This document shows positions 33,969 through 42,487 of a stretch of DNA of 64,000 nt, one piece after another. The stretch is from NCBI RefSeq assembly GCF_003026215.1, contig NZ_PYOC01000010.1, forward strand, positions 101,946 to 165,945, read 5' to 3'. Position 1 is the first letter of the stretch, and each line of letters opens with the position of its first letter. Source of the stretch: Photobacterium indicum (lineage in GTDB: Bacteria > Pseudomonadota > Gammaproteobacteria > Enterobacterales > Vibrionaceae). Both the position numbers and the translations under genes were made by a program. Below the pieces are notes generated by a model. It did no database searches and was not told the DNA's origin. It saw nothing but the letters and a program-made list of their open reading frames with translations.

Positions 33969-34142
33969 TTAGTTAATGAGTTTCGCTCTACTTGATGCAA
34001 GGAAATAGGTGCTATTAGGTTCAACAAGCACACCATCAATATTAGATGTTGTTGTCGAATTGTTCACTGTGAATGAACGAAATACACGAACTGCGGCATA
34101 CACGGTAAATAAAACAAACATTAGACTAATAATTGTATTCAA
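33969..34142 (-). CDS. Small membrane protein (57 aa), TTG start
   Basis: A 57-codon ORF beginning at TTG with GAGG 8 nt upstream: MNTIISLMFVLFTVYAAVRV forms one helix, followed by a polar tail (FRSFTVNNSTTTSNIDGVLV onward, ending SSRAKLIN). It is followed after 13 bp by the next tiny ORF. First of three co-oriented tiny ORFs; probably an operon with its promoter in 34143-34350. I do not recognise the family. Confidence 0.5.
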   Translation of the reverse strand: MNTIISLMFVLFTVYAAVRVFRSFTVNNSTTTSNIDGVLVEPNSTYFLASSRAKLIN

Positions 34143-34359
34143 TATCTCTACCTCATTATAAGTACAGAAACAATATTACGAGAAAGAGCTAAATCTAACC
34201 TGAACAACAACCAGTAAAGTGGCGACAACACGTCATAATAAAAATCGAACTACCTATCTAATTTTCAAAATAATTGTATTCCCTTTAGACACTGTTAGCA
34301 TTACATCTAAGCCACCTCAAAATGTAACATTTAACACATTAAGGCAACATGAGAGTAAT
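34143..34359. other. Non-coding gap upstream of the tiny-ORF cluster
   Basis: 217 bp AT-rich DNA without an RNA gene or further ORF that I can support. It should contain the promoter for the tiny-ORF cluster and the end of the small periplasmic protein transcript. Confidence 0.4.
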
Positions 34360-34623
34360 CTATTCCACGTTATCAATTGGCTGTGCTGAAGGTGCGCCTT
34401 CAAGGCTAAATTCTTTCTGAGTTGTATCAATTTGAGCCATAAGCTGTAGCTCTTTTTTTTCAATATCTTGATATTGTTTTTCACAAACACGTTTCGTTAA
34501 TGGATCTTCGCCAAAGGTACTCAGGCAGCGTTCGATGTACATATCATGCGACATTAACAATGTTTCAGCATGCACGGTGCTTACAATCGTACACATGAAT
34601 ATGACAATAAATAGGCTTCTCAT
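34360..34623 (-). CDS. Small periplasmic hypothetical protein
   Basis: An 87-residue precursor with signal peptide MRSLFIVIFMCTIVSTVHAE (cleavage after VHA) and a helical mature part with two Cys (ERCLSTFGEDPLTKRVCEKQYQDIEKKELQLM), suggesting one disulfide. AGGAGCTAAA directly precedes the ATG at 34621-34623, so the longer frame reaching 34704 is rejected. Function unknown. Confidence 0.7.
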   Translation of the reverse strand: MRSLFIVIFMCTIVSTVHAETLLMSHDMYIERCLSTFGEDPLTKRVCEKQYQDIEKKELQLMAQIDTTQKEFSLEGAPSAQPIDNVE

Positions 34624-34735
34624 TTTAGCTCCTACAAGTAGGTTTACACTAATTGAAGTTGATATTGGCGAACACTGCCAGCTAAAGAATGAGAATAGAA
34701 ACAAAAAAAAAGAACGAAGGTTTGAGTATATAAAA

Positions 34736-34758
34736 AAGCACAGGAAAGTCCTGTGCTT
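34736..34758 (-). terminator. Rho-independent terminator of the VOC gene
   Basis: AAGCACAGGA and TCCTGTGCTT form a perfect 10-bp stem with an AAG loop. TTTTTT follows on the minus strand, 34 bp past the VOC stop. Confidence 0.9.
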
Positions 34759-34791
34759 ACGAAATCAGTTTGCAGCTTATTAGATTTAACG

Positions 34792-35190
34792 TTAAAGAGC
34801 CCAATCTCTGTTTTGAAGCACTAAACAATAACCATCAACATCTTGGAAGGTTTTACCTACCCCTTCCCAGTAAGGGTTATTGTTTTCAACTACGCTAAAG
34901 CCTTCATCAATCATACTTCTGCATGCTCGCTCCCATTCTCGGCTACACGCGATATAAAAGACTAACTGATGACCACTATTAGATGCTTGTCCAACAGTAA
35001 CACCACGCTGGTGAGTAAACTCTAGATGGTATGCGTGCTTTGGGTGCCCTAATACAACGCCGTCGAAACCATCATGGTCATCAAACTGTTTCACCATTTC
35101 AAAACCAAGCGCTTTACTGTACATCAGCGCTATTTTTTTGAGGTTATCGGTTGGTCTTACAACACGAAGTGTTGAGTCTCTTGGTATCAT
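34792..35190 (-). CDS. VOC-family protein
   Basis: A 132-residue VOC protein of the YycE-like type: LRVVRPTDNLKKIALMYSKALGFEMVKQF opens module one, AYHLEFTHQRG carries a metal-ligand-like His/Glu, and GVGKTFQDVDGYCLVLQN closes module two. The start at 35190 has AAAGGA 8 nt upstream; the frame extends to 35223 without a site. Exact reaction unknown. Monocistronic. Confidence 0.8.
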   Translation of the reverse strand: MIPRDSTLRVVRPTDNLKKIALMYSKALGFEMVKQFDDHDGFDGVVLGHPKHAYHLEFTHQRGVTVGQASNSGHQLVFYIACSREWERACRSMIDEGFSVVENNNPYWEGVGKTFQDVDGYCLVLQNRDWAL

Positions 35191-35418
35191 TTTTATCGTC
35201 CTTTGATCTTTATTACACCACAAATAGCTATACGCTGATTAATTTCTTGGGGAAGATTCAGAAAACCATATAGCGTGGTAAATTTAATTTCGGTATCGCT
35301 GACTGAACAGTTAGGTGCATTCAGTTGACTATGGCTCTACTTTCACAGCTTGTCACAATACCGTCAAGTAATAACACAAGTAAACCACCAGCTTTGTGAG
35401 CAACACACAATAGATCAA

Positions 35419-35448
35419 AAAAGAGCCACAGGGTTTGTTGTGGCTCTT
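35419..35448 (-). terminator. Rho-independent terminator of the small gene ending at 35489
   Basis: AAAGAGCCACA (35419-35429) and TGTGGCTCTTT (35438-35448) are perfect inverted repeats. On the minus strand a T-run follows. Confidence 0.88.
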
Positions 35449-35488
35449 TGAATATAAAGTTTGAAATTACGCTTTTCAAAAACAAAGC

Positions 35489-35740
35489 CTAATGCTGCAG
35501 TTCACCTGAAGCCAATAACGAAAGGCTATCTGGTGTATATTTATTAAAGCTGATTAATGACTTTTTGGGTGGATAAACAAACTTAGTCACCTTAACTACA
35601 TACCTTGCAACAATATGGTCTGCAGTATCTTTTTCATCGTACCAAAACGTATCAATGTCTATCTTTTTACCAATATCCCACTTCATATCGGTTCGAACAA
35701 AAACATGATCTTTAGGGATCCCGAGTAGTTCTTTATACAT
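35489..35740 (-). CDS. Small hypothetical protein
   Basis: An 83-residue soluble protein (MYKELLGIPKDHVFVRTDMK onward) with a predicted beta-rich middle (IDIDTFWYDEKDTADHIVARYVVKVTKF). TTGGAG precedes the ATG, and it has its own terminator, so it is very likely expressed. No family recognised and no functional neighbour. Confidence 0.65.
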   Translation of the reverse strand: MYKELLGIPKDHVFVRTDMKWDIGKKIDIDTFWYDEKDTADHIVARYVVKVTKFVYPPKKSLISFNKYTPDSLSLLASGELQH

Positions 35741-35943
35741 AATGATGGCTCCAATAATTTAAAATTAATCAAATACTGACGCTATAATTTCATACTACTT
35801 AAGTAGTAATTGATGTTTCCATCACAGTTTAAAAAACAACCAACGAGACCCCTATCGCATATCTAAAAACCAAACAAACTTACTATATCAATCTCTAATA
35901 GAATAATAAAACAAAGAACAACCAACCTTAAAATACCTATATA

Positions 35944-37416
35944 TCAATCCCTTAAATTGACAACCGCATCATCGGAGTTAGATTGAGCGCAGTAAACCAG
36001 TTCTCGATTAGTCGACTCGGCCCTTAATTCACAACGGTTCTTATTCCACATAAAACCTTGTGGGATATGATTTATTTCTACAGCCAAAAACGTTGGTTCT
36101 TTCAATTCATTCAACACCGCACCAAGTGACCCTGTCACCTTCTTTGCTTTACCATTTGAATAGAACTGAGCAGAGAATGGACGCTTATTCAAATATACAA
36201 GCTGACTTTCTGGCGCCTCAATTTGTTGACTCCACGTTGATAATAAATTTTTCTCAACTTCTTTACCCGTTAGATTATAGCCAAGTAATAACGCAGCAAT
36301 AACAATAAGTACAGGCGTGATTAAACCAATTTTATATATCTTTTCAGGGAGCTTTAACTTTCCTTGGTAACCCGCGACTAATAGTGCAAAGGCAGGTAAG
36401 CCAGGCATAACATAACTCGATAGAATATTACCCGAGAAGGTAAAGAGAATCAGTGGTGATAGCATCCAACACCACAAGAAACCGAAATACCCATTGTCAC
36501 TTACTACCCCTTCTTCTCCCGCTTTGAAAAAGCGAGCAACCTGATACATCAAAATAGGTGTCCAAGGTAATGCAGAAAGTGCCCAATACAGCCAAATAGT
36601 GCCTCGTATTTCCTTATGTGCGGTGCCATATAAATCGCCTTCCCAGCCACTCACAATAAACCGTTTAATGTGTTCACCAACAATAAAGTAATTTAAGAAG
36701 CCAGGGCTTTTCCATTCTGCAAGCAAGTACCATGGTAATGACAATATTAAGAAAATAGCGATTCCACCTTTCCAAGGTAAACAGGTAGGAATACGTTTCC
36801 ACCTTTTATCGCCACAAATCCAAATTATTAGGCTAATACCCACTAAAACAAGGGTTAACGGTCCTTTTGCCAGCATGCCAACAGACAGGCCAACAAAAAA
36901 CATATAACCCCAGAAACGAGATTGCTTGGTCCATGATTGCCAAAAGCCAATCATGGCAAGTGTGATACCAAACGTGAGTGCAGTATCTGTCATCACTGCA
37001 CCGGAAATAACAATAAACGCGACTGTAGTGGCTAATATAGCCGTCGCTAACCACGCCTGTTCTTTATTGCTATTCTCTTCCCTAGAAGCAACAAACCACG
37101 TCATCGCTAAAATAAGTAACCCAACAAGTAAATGAGGTACGCGGGCAGCAAATTCATTAACGCCGAAAATTTCAAAACCAGCGGCACTTAGCCAAGTGAA
37201 AAGCGGTGGTTTTCCCCAAAATGGCACATTGTAATCAAACATGGGGGTAATCCAATTCCCAGTTTCATACATTATTCTTGCCATTTCACCGTAACGGGCT
37301 TCTGTTGTATCCATGAGTGGGTATAAACCAAGACTCAAGAAACGAATCAGAATCGATATAACAGTAAGTGCTATTGCGAGTTGAGTTAAGGATGGTTTTC
37401 TCAATGAATTAAACAT
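35944..37416 (-). CDS. ArnT-like glycosyltransferase (GT83), polyprenyl-phosphate sugar dependent
   Basis: A 490-residue membrane glycosyltransferase with about 11 hydrophobic helices. The first periplasmic loop contains LYPLMDTTEARYGEMARIMYETGNWITPMFDYNVPFWGKPPLFTWL, the GT83 signature with the catalytic acidic residue and the KPPL motif. ISGAVMTDTALTFG and LAKGPLTLVLVG follow as in ArnT. Such enzymes transfer a sugar from undecaprenyl phosphate to lipid A or another periplasmic acceptor. Its start overlaps the stop region of the GT2 gene by 8 bp, so the pair makes and uses one lipid-linked sugar. The sugar may or may not be aminoarabinose; no arnA/arnB is present. Confidence 0.85.
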   Translation of the reverse strand: MFNSLRKPSLTQLAIALTVISILIRFLSLGLYPLMDTTEARYGEMARIMYETGNWITPMFDYNVPFWGKPPLFTWLSAAGFEIFGVNEFAARVPHLLVGLLILAMTWFVASREENSNKEQAWLATAILATTVAFIVISGAVMTDTALTFGITLAMIGFWQSWTKQSRFWGYMFFVGLSVGMLAKGPLTLVLVGISLIIWICGDKRWKRIPTCLPWKGGIAIFLILSLPWYLLAEWKSPGFLNYFIVGEHIKRFIVSGWEGDLYGTAHKEIRGTIWLYWALSALPWTPILMYQVARFFKAGEEGVVSDNGYFGFLWCWMLSPLILFTFSGNILSSYVMPGLPAFALLVAGYQGKLKLPEKIYKIGLITPVLIVIAALLLGYNLTGKEVEKNLLSTWSQQIEAPESQLVYLNKRPFSAQFYSNGKAKKVTGSLGAVLNELKEPTFLAVEINHIPQGFMWNKNRCELRAESTNRELVYCAQSNSDDAVVNLRD

Positions 37417-38569
37417 TATGCTTTACTTCCTCACCCTTTGTACTTAGCACTCCTTTCATAAAGACATGCTCTAATGAAACATTCATTGTGTGTGCGTTCT
37501 TGTCTATAGGCTTCATTTTAAATGTCTGTATTTCAGTATTGTCTTCGGCATGATTAGTATTCATAGTCACATTGGCTGTCGCATTTTTTATTGTCTGATC
37601 CATCACAACAAATAATGGCCGTTGCTTTGCTTCTATAAACAAACGCCCCACGTATTCGCCCATTAAACCAATAGAAAGTAGTTGTACTCCGCCTAACAAC
37701 AGAACAATCATGATCGTCGAAGGATAGCCCGCAACGGGATCACCCCAAATAATCGTTTTCGTAAAAACAACCGCTGCCATAATAATTGCTGCTATCGAAG
37801 TAAATAAACCTGCAGCAGTGGCAAGTCGCAGTGGTCGAGTACTGAATGACGTAATACCTTCAAAGGCAAGGTGCACTAATTTGGTGTAATTCCATTTTGT
37901 TTCACCCGCTTGACGAGCATCACGATCAAATTGCAGCGTTGTACGTCTAAATCCGGGCCATGCAAACAACCCCTTCATAAAGCGAGTTCGCTCTGGCAGT
38001 TTATTTATCTCATCGACAACACGGCGATCAATGAGCCTAAAATCACCCACATTCTGAGGGATGGGTATATCCGACATACTGTTAATTAACTTATAAAAAG
38101 CAGCCGCGGTTACGCGTTTAAACCAGCTTTCGCCATGACGTTTATGACGTTGCATATCAACAACATCAAAACCCAACTTCCACTCTTTCACCATGGCAGG
38201 GATCAATTCCGGGGGATCTTGAAGATCTGCATCAATGAGAATAACAGCCTGCCCTTTTACAGCTTGTAAGCCTGCACTCATTGCCGCTTCTTTACCGAAA
38301 TTGCGGCTTAAACAGATAGTTACTATCTGGTGGTATTCACTAGAAAAACTACTCGCAAGCTTGACGCTGCTATCACTACTGCCATCATCGACATAAATAA
38401 TTTCACAATGCTCATTCAAACCATCAAGCACAGCACATACCCGCTTATGGCATTCTTCAATGACTAATTCTTCGTTGTACATTGGAATAATAATGGATAG
38501 CAGGGGCGACTTCTCTTTACCTTTATTCTGCTTATCTCTGTGTTGAGATAATAAAGTAATGGTCGACAT
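37409..38569 (-). CDS. GT2 polyprenyl-phosphate glycosyltransferase (ArnC/DPM1-like)
   Basis: A 386-residue enzyme. The GT-A domain (about 20-250) shows LLSIIIPMYNEELVIEECHKRV, IYVDDGSSDSS, DADLQDPPELIPAMV (DxD-type) and RHGESWFKRVTAAAFYKLIN. Two C-terminal membrane helices follow (about 260-285 and 295-320). A polar tail of about 60 residues beyond the usual end is unusual. It loads a sugar onto undecaprenyl phosphate on the cytoplasmic face for the GT83 enzyme encoded immediately downstream. A divergent two-component system starts 180 bp away, probably its regulator. Confidence 0.88.
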   Translation of the reverse strand: MSTITLLSQHRDKQNKGKEKSPLLSIIIPMYNEELVIEECHKRVCAVLDGLNEHCEIIYVDDGSSDSSVKLASSFSSEYHQIVTICLSRNFGKEAAMSAGLQAVKGQAVILIDADLQDPPELIPAMVKEWKLGFDVVDMQRHKRHGESWFKRVTAAAFYKLINSMSDIPIPQNVGDFRLIDRRVVDEINKLPERTRFMKGLFAWPGFRRTTLQFDRDARQAGETKWNYTKLVHLAFEGITSFSTRPLRLATAAGLFTSIAAIIMAAVVFTKTIIWGDPVAGYPSTIMIVLLLGGVQLLSIGLMGEYVGRLFIEAKQRPLFVVMDQTIKNATANVTMNTNHAEDNTEIQTFKMKPIDKNAHTMNVSLEHVFMKGVLSTKGEEVKHNV

Positions 38570-38696
38570 ACAATACCTCTTAAATGCGTCTTTCCTGTGC
38601 GATTAAGATCATCGTACGAGAAGTCGTGTCATAAAAAGGTCTCTGACATTTTTTTCACTCTAATATGTGTCATTATATGCACCATAGATATTTACT

Positions 38697-38726
38697 ATTT
38701 TTATTTTTATTTTTATTTTTATTTTT
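38697..38726. repeat. ATTTTT hexanucleotide tandem repeat
   Basis: Five perfect copies of ATTTTT (38697-38726) followed by ATTATT. The tract ends 23 bp before the response-regulator ATG, inside its 5' leader or promoter. Length variation would shift promoter or leader spacing. Confidence 0.85.
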
Positions 38727-38749
38727 ATTATTAAAACACTGGTAAGACG

Positions 38750-39424
38750 ATGAAATTACTCCTTATTGAAGACCATAAAGACATCGCAGGTGTCATATTC
38801 GATTTTTTCGAAATTAAAGGCTATACACTGGATTATGCCAATAATGGTTTGCATGGTTATGAGCTAGCCAGCAGTAATTATTACGACCTTATTATTCTTG
38901 ATGTCATGCTGCCTCGCATGGATGGATTTACCGTCTGCCAAAAACTGCGTGAACAAGGCGTTGATACCCCGATTTTAATGCTGACGGCACGAGATACGCG
39001 AGAAGATACCTTAGAAGGTTTCGCACAAGGTGCTGATGATTACCTTGTGAAGCCGTTTGATTTAGAAATATTGGAAGCGAGAATTAAATCATTAACCCGT
39101 CGACGTATTGGCAATACAGCAACCAAAACATTAAATTTTGGCGAGCTAACATTAGATTTAAATACGCATATTGTCTCTCGTAATGACTGCCAGTTTTCTT
39201 TAAATCCCACCTTATTTACTATATTGAAACTGATGATGGTCAGAGCGCCGAACGTAGTAGCAAAAGATGAGCTCATCTCTGCACTTTGGGGAGATGATGA
39301 ACCCGAAGGGAACGTGTTAAGAAGCCATATATACCAATTACGCAGTCAAATAGATAAACCATTCAAACACGCTTATATCAATACGGTGCCAAAGGTTGGC
39401 TATCAACTCATTGATAAAGGGTAA
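38750..39424 (+). CDS. OmpR-family response regulator (PmrA/QseB-like)
   Basis: A 224-residue regulator. Receiver: acidic cluster IEDHKD, phosphoacceptor Asp51 in LIILDVMLPRMDGF, Lys in DDYLVKPFDLEIL. Winged-helix: LNPTLFTILKLMM, DELISALWGDDEPEGNVLRSHIYQLRSQID, INTVPKVGYQL. It is followed after 5 bp by its kinase gene and is divergent from the GT2-GT83 pair, so it likely controls surface glycan modification. A hexanucleotide repeat lies in its leader. Confidence 0.88.
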   Translation: MKLLLIEDHKDIAGVIFDFFEIKGYTLDYANNGLHGYELASSNYYDLIILDVMLPRMDGFTVCQKLREQGVDTPILMLTARDTREDTLEGFAQGADDYLVKPFDLEILEARIKSLTRRRIGNTATKTLNFGELTLDLNTHIVSRNDCQFSLNPTLFTILKLMMVRAPNVVAKDELISALWGDDEPEGNVLRSHIYQLRSQIDKPFKHAYINTVPKVGYQLIDKG

Positions 39425-39429
39425 GCAAC

Positions 39430-40722
39430 GTGTCTAAAGTTAAATCCGCAAAACAGATCACTTTCACCTATTTTGCGATTGTGGCATTTGCCATTATCGC
39501 GACCCATTTTTCTCTGATGGAATCAACACTTGAAGACCTTGAGTATTTAAATGCCCAGAACCGACTCAATTACTCAAAAGAAGTTGCTCAAGAGCTTTTA
39601 AGCGATAGCCATAACACCAGTGTTGCAATTCCCCCTTTTAGCTTTGCGTATGTTGGTAAAGAAGCATTGCCTGCCAATATAACAATTCCTGACAATTTTC
39701 AATTCAATACCGCTGTAGAGCTGAAACAGGAAGAAACACAAGACACTGAATACTTTATCATGAAGTCGCAACTAATCATTCGCGACCAAGTGCAGACGGT
39801 CTATATTTTATACTTCGATGAGATCTATGAATTCAGTGAAGAGCAAATATTTTGGAGCCAAGCAAAACAGCTTATTATCTCTATCACTCTGCTACTGGTT
39901 AGCTTTGCTGTTGTACTACGCATATCACAACGCCTTACTAGCCCATTATCAACACTCGCTGAAGAGCTAGAAGCACGTTCGCCCCATGACTTAACCCCAA
40001 TACCAGTACCCAAAGGTGTCGAAACAAAAGAACTTTTACAGTTAGTTCATAGCTTTAATCAATATCAAGCTCGGCTTCATACTTCTGTTGAGCGGGAACG
40101 CTCATTCAATCGTTACGCTAGCCATGAATTACGAACACCACTAATGGTTATCAAGGGAGCGGTGTCTTTACTTGGTCAATCTAATGAACCCGTCTTTATT
40201 GAAAAACAACGACAACGCCTGCTGTCTGCCAGTAATGAAATGAACGATTTTGTGACAACATTATTGTCGCTTACCCGTGATGAAGATCTCTCTAACTTAG
40301 TGCTGCGCTCACTAGACAAAGAAGAAGTTGAAAATATCCTTCAGTCTCATTCACATTTGATCAATCACAAACCAATCAATTGTGAGGTGATACTAAAAGA
40401 AGAAACCAAGATCAAGGTACCTGAAACTACAATAAAAATATTGATAGGTAATTTAGTAAAAAATGCGTTTGCGTGTACCGAAGAAGGCACGGTAACGATC
40501 ACGGTTTCCCCTTATACCATAGAGGTTGCAGATACTGGTATAGGGCTTGATACTAAGCCACGAGGCATTGAGGGCTATGGCTTAGGGCTCGTGATTGCCA
40601 ACGATATCTGTCGTAAATATGGTTGGCAACTAGATTTGGTTAATAACACCACTGGAGGATGTACAGCAACTATCACGCTACAGCCGAACGAAACACCCAA
40701 CGGTCAGCCAATAGATAGTTAG
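39430..40722 (+). CDS. Sensor histidine kinase (partner of the regulator at 38750)
   Basis: A 430-residue kinase with GTG start (MSKVKSAKQITF). Two membrane helices (about 10-27 and 145-167) enclose a periplasmic sensor of roughly 115 residues. HAMP-like region, HisKA (FNRYASHELRTPLMVIKGAVSLL) and ATPase (NLVKNAFACTEEGTV, VADTGIGLD, GYGLGLVIANDI) follow. The signal is unknown; by position it should sense an envelope or cation condition. Its last 50 bp overlap the 3' end of the convergent gtrA-like gene. Confidence 0.88.
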   Translation: MSKVKSAKQITFTYFAIVAFAIIATHFSLMESTLEDLEYLNAQNRLNYSKEVAQELLSDSHNTSVAIPPFSFAYVGKEALPANITIPDNFQFNTAVELKQEETQDTEYFIMKSQLIIRDQVQTVYILYFDEIYEFSEEQIFWSQAKQLIISITLLLVSFAVVLRISQRLTSPLSTLAEELEARSPHDLTPIPVPKGVETKELLQLVHSFNQYQARLHTSVERERSFNRYASHELRTPLMVIKGAVSLLGQSNEPVFIEKQRQRLLSASNEMNDFVTTLLSLTRDEDLSNLVLRSLDKEEVENILQSHSHLINHKPINCEVILKEETKIKVPETTIKILIGNLVKNAFACTEEGTVTITVSPYTIEVADTGIGLDTKPRGIEGYGLGLVIANDICRKYGWQLDLVNNTTGGCTATITLQPNETPNGQPIDS

Positions 40723-41128
40723 TTAGCATTCCCAATAACACCCCTGGCACCATCGCGACAACAGACCAAACCACCTCAATATCGAGGTGGTTTATGATTA
40801 GGGTTTTCATCTCAGGGTATTTGACTAAAAGGACGATTAATAATTGATTTATATCTATCGATTGCATTAGTAACCAATAACAGCCCCAGTTTGGAATGAA
40901 GCCGATACAAGAAACAGCGATAAAACGCCCCCACTGCTGCATCGGTTTTGGGGTATTGCTCGCATCAAAGGTAATATGCCGATTTAGCCACCAATTAGAC
41001 GTTGCGGCCACCCAAAATGCAATGGCACGAGCAGGAATAAAGGCAATGTAAAAAGACAGAAGAAACATCGTTGCGGCATCAACTATAAAACCAATACTAC
41101 CAACACCTGCAAATCGAAATATTTTCAT
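40673..41128 (-). CDS. GtrA-family membrane protein
   Basis: A 151-residue protein with four transmembrane helices of the GtrA family. KIFRFAGVGSIGFIVDAATMFLL and RAIAFWVAATSNWWLNRHITF are the conserved first and second regions. GtrA proteins help flip or position polyprenyl-phosphate-linked sugars, usually beside a GT2 enzyme. The start at 41128 has AAGGG about 10 nt upstream; the frame extends to 41152. It lies across the kinase gene from the GT2-GT83 pair, consistent with a single glycan pathway, and converges on the kinase gene with a 50-bp coding overlap. Confidence 0.85.
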   Translation of the reverse strand: MKIFRFAGVGSIGFIVDAATMFLLSFYIAFIPARAIAFWVAATSNWWLNRHITFDASNTPKPMQQWGRFIAVSCIGFIPNWGCYWLLMQSIDINQLLIVLLVKYPEMKTLIINHLDIEVVWSVVAMVPGVLLGMLTNYLLADRWVFRSAVA

Positions 41129-41388
41129 TTTACTACAGCCCTTCATTATCATTAGGATCTTATCACCTGTTATCTAATCATCATCTGAATAGTATGATGA
41201 AAGGTAAAGACTACATGGTCGGCAGTAAAAAAAAGGTGAATGAAAAGAAATTAGAACGACTGTCTAATCAGGAATAACGAGTAGCTCTAATATAAATAGC
41301 CTTAACAATTAAAAATTACTTTTTTTTCACCTTAGCATTGTATAATGCCTGCAATTTCATAAATTCATTCACTTTAGTACGGATTACA

Positions 41389-42306
41389 ATGAGTAAAATT
41401 TTCACCTTTTTAAAAGGCATGGCGATGGGTGCTGCCGATGTAGTACCTGGTGTATCGGGTGGTACAATTGCCTTTATCACAGGCATTTACGATACATTGC
41501 TAGAAAGTATTCGACGTATCAACCCCAGCCTAATTCGTGTTATTAAACAGCAAGGCATTAAGGGCGCATTCGAGCATATCAATGGTACTTTTTTAGTCTT
41601 GTTATTCTCTGGCATTTTAACCAGTATTTTTACTCTCGCACGCGTGATCACATGGATGCTTCATACGCACCCTATTCCACTTTGGTCTTTTTTCTTTGGC
41701 TTGATCATTGTGTCTGTCATCCATATGTTAAAACAAGTTGAACAATGGAAAATAACACGCCTCATTGCTCTCGCTGCTGGCGCTTTCTTTGCCTACGGTA
41801 TTACGGTACTTCACCCCTTAGCAATGGAACCTACGTTACTTAATGTTGTTATTGCTGGTGCTATTGCAATTTGTGCCATGATTTTACCAGGCATTTCTGG
41901 CAGCTTTATTTTGCTGCTATTGGGTATGTATGGTCCTGTATTAGCTGCAGCGAAGTCATTCGATATTATTACACTGGCATTATTCGCGCTAGGTTGTTTA
42001 ATCGGCCTACTTACGTTCTCGCACCTTTTATCATGGGTATTACGCCATTACCGAGATATCGCATTAACATTCTTAACGGGGTTAATGATTGGTACACTCA
42101 GTAAAATTTGGCCATGGAAGGAAGTGTTAACATGGCGTACAAACTCTAGTGGTGAGCAAGTTCCATTACTAGAGCAAAATTTATCACCATTCAATTTTGA
42201 ACAAGTGACAGGTCAACCCTCTTTAATCGTGTATGCAATTATTGCCACGATAGTCGGCTTCGGTGTTGTATGGGGATTAGAAAAGTTTGCAGATAAGGCT
42301 GAGTAA
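41389..42306 (+). CDS. popT: DUF368 / PopT-like undecaprenyl-phosphate carrier
   Basis: A 305-residue membrane protein with about 9 helices. The signature KGMAMGAADVVPGVSGGTIAFITGIYDTLL at the N-terminus and its internal echo AICAMILPGISGSFILLLLGMY mark the DUF368 family, shown in V. cholerae and other bacteria (as PopT) to return undecaprenyl phosphate to the cytoplasmic leaflet. The start at 41389 (MSKIFTFLKG) is favoured; the frame extends upstream to a TTG. It sits next to the GtrA, GT2 and GT83 genes that consume this carrier. Terminator follows. Confidence 0.85.
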   Translation: MSKIFTFLKGMAMGAADVVPGVSGGTIAFITGIYDTLLESIRRINPSLIRVIKQQGIKGAFEHINGTFLVLLFSGILTSIFTLARVITWMLHTHPIPLWSFFFGLIIVSVIHMLKQVEQWKITRLIALAAGAFFAYGITVLHPLAMEPTLLNVVIAGAIAICAMILPGISGSFILLLLGMYGPVLAAAKSFDIITLALFALGCLIGLLTFSHLLSWVLRHYRDIALTFLTGLMIGTLSKIWPWKEVLTWRTNSSGEQVPLLEQNLSPFNFEQVTGQPSLIVYAIIATIVGFGVVWGLEKFADKAE

Positions 42307-42346
42307 TCTGCATTAAACGGGCACCAACCATCTAAATACCTGCTCT

Positions 42347-42385
42347 ATCTAGCCCTGCTTATTCTTTGCAGGGCTAGATTCCTCT
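42347..42385 (+). terminator. Rho-independent terminator of the DUF368 gene
   Basis: ATCTAGCCCTGC (42347-42358) and GCAGGGCTAGAT (42368-42379) are perfect 12-bp inverted repeats, then TCCTCTCTT. Confidence 0.85.
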
Positions 42386-42487
42386 CTTGCCATTTCTCGG
42401 TAACTACCACATTTTCTTCTAATAACACTTTGATTACACAATGCAAGTGATACTATTCACAAACACATTACAATTAATAGTCAAAAA

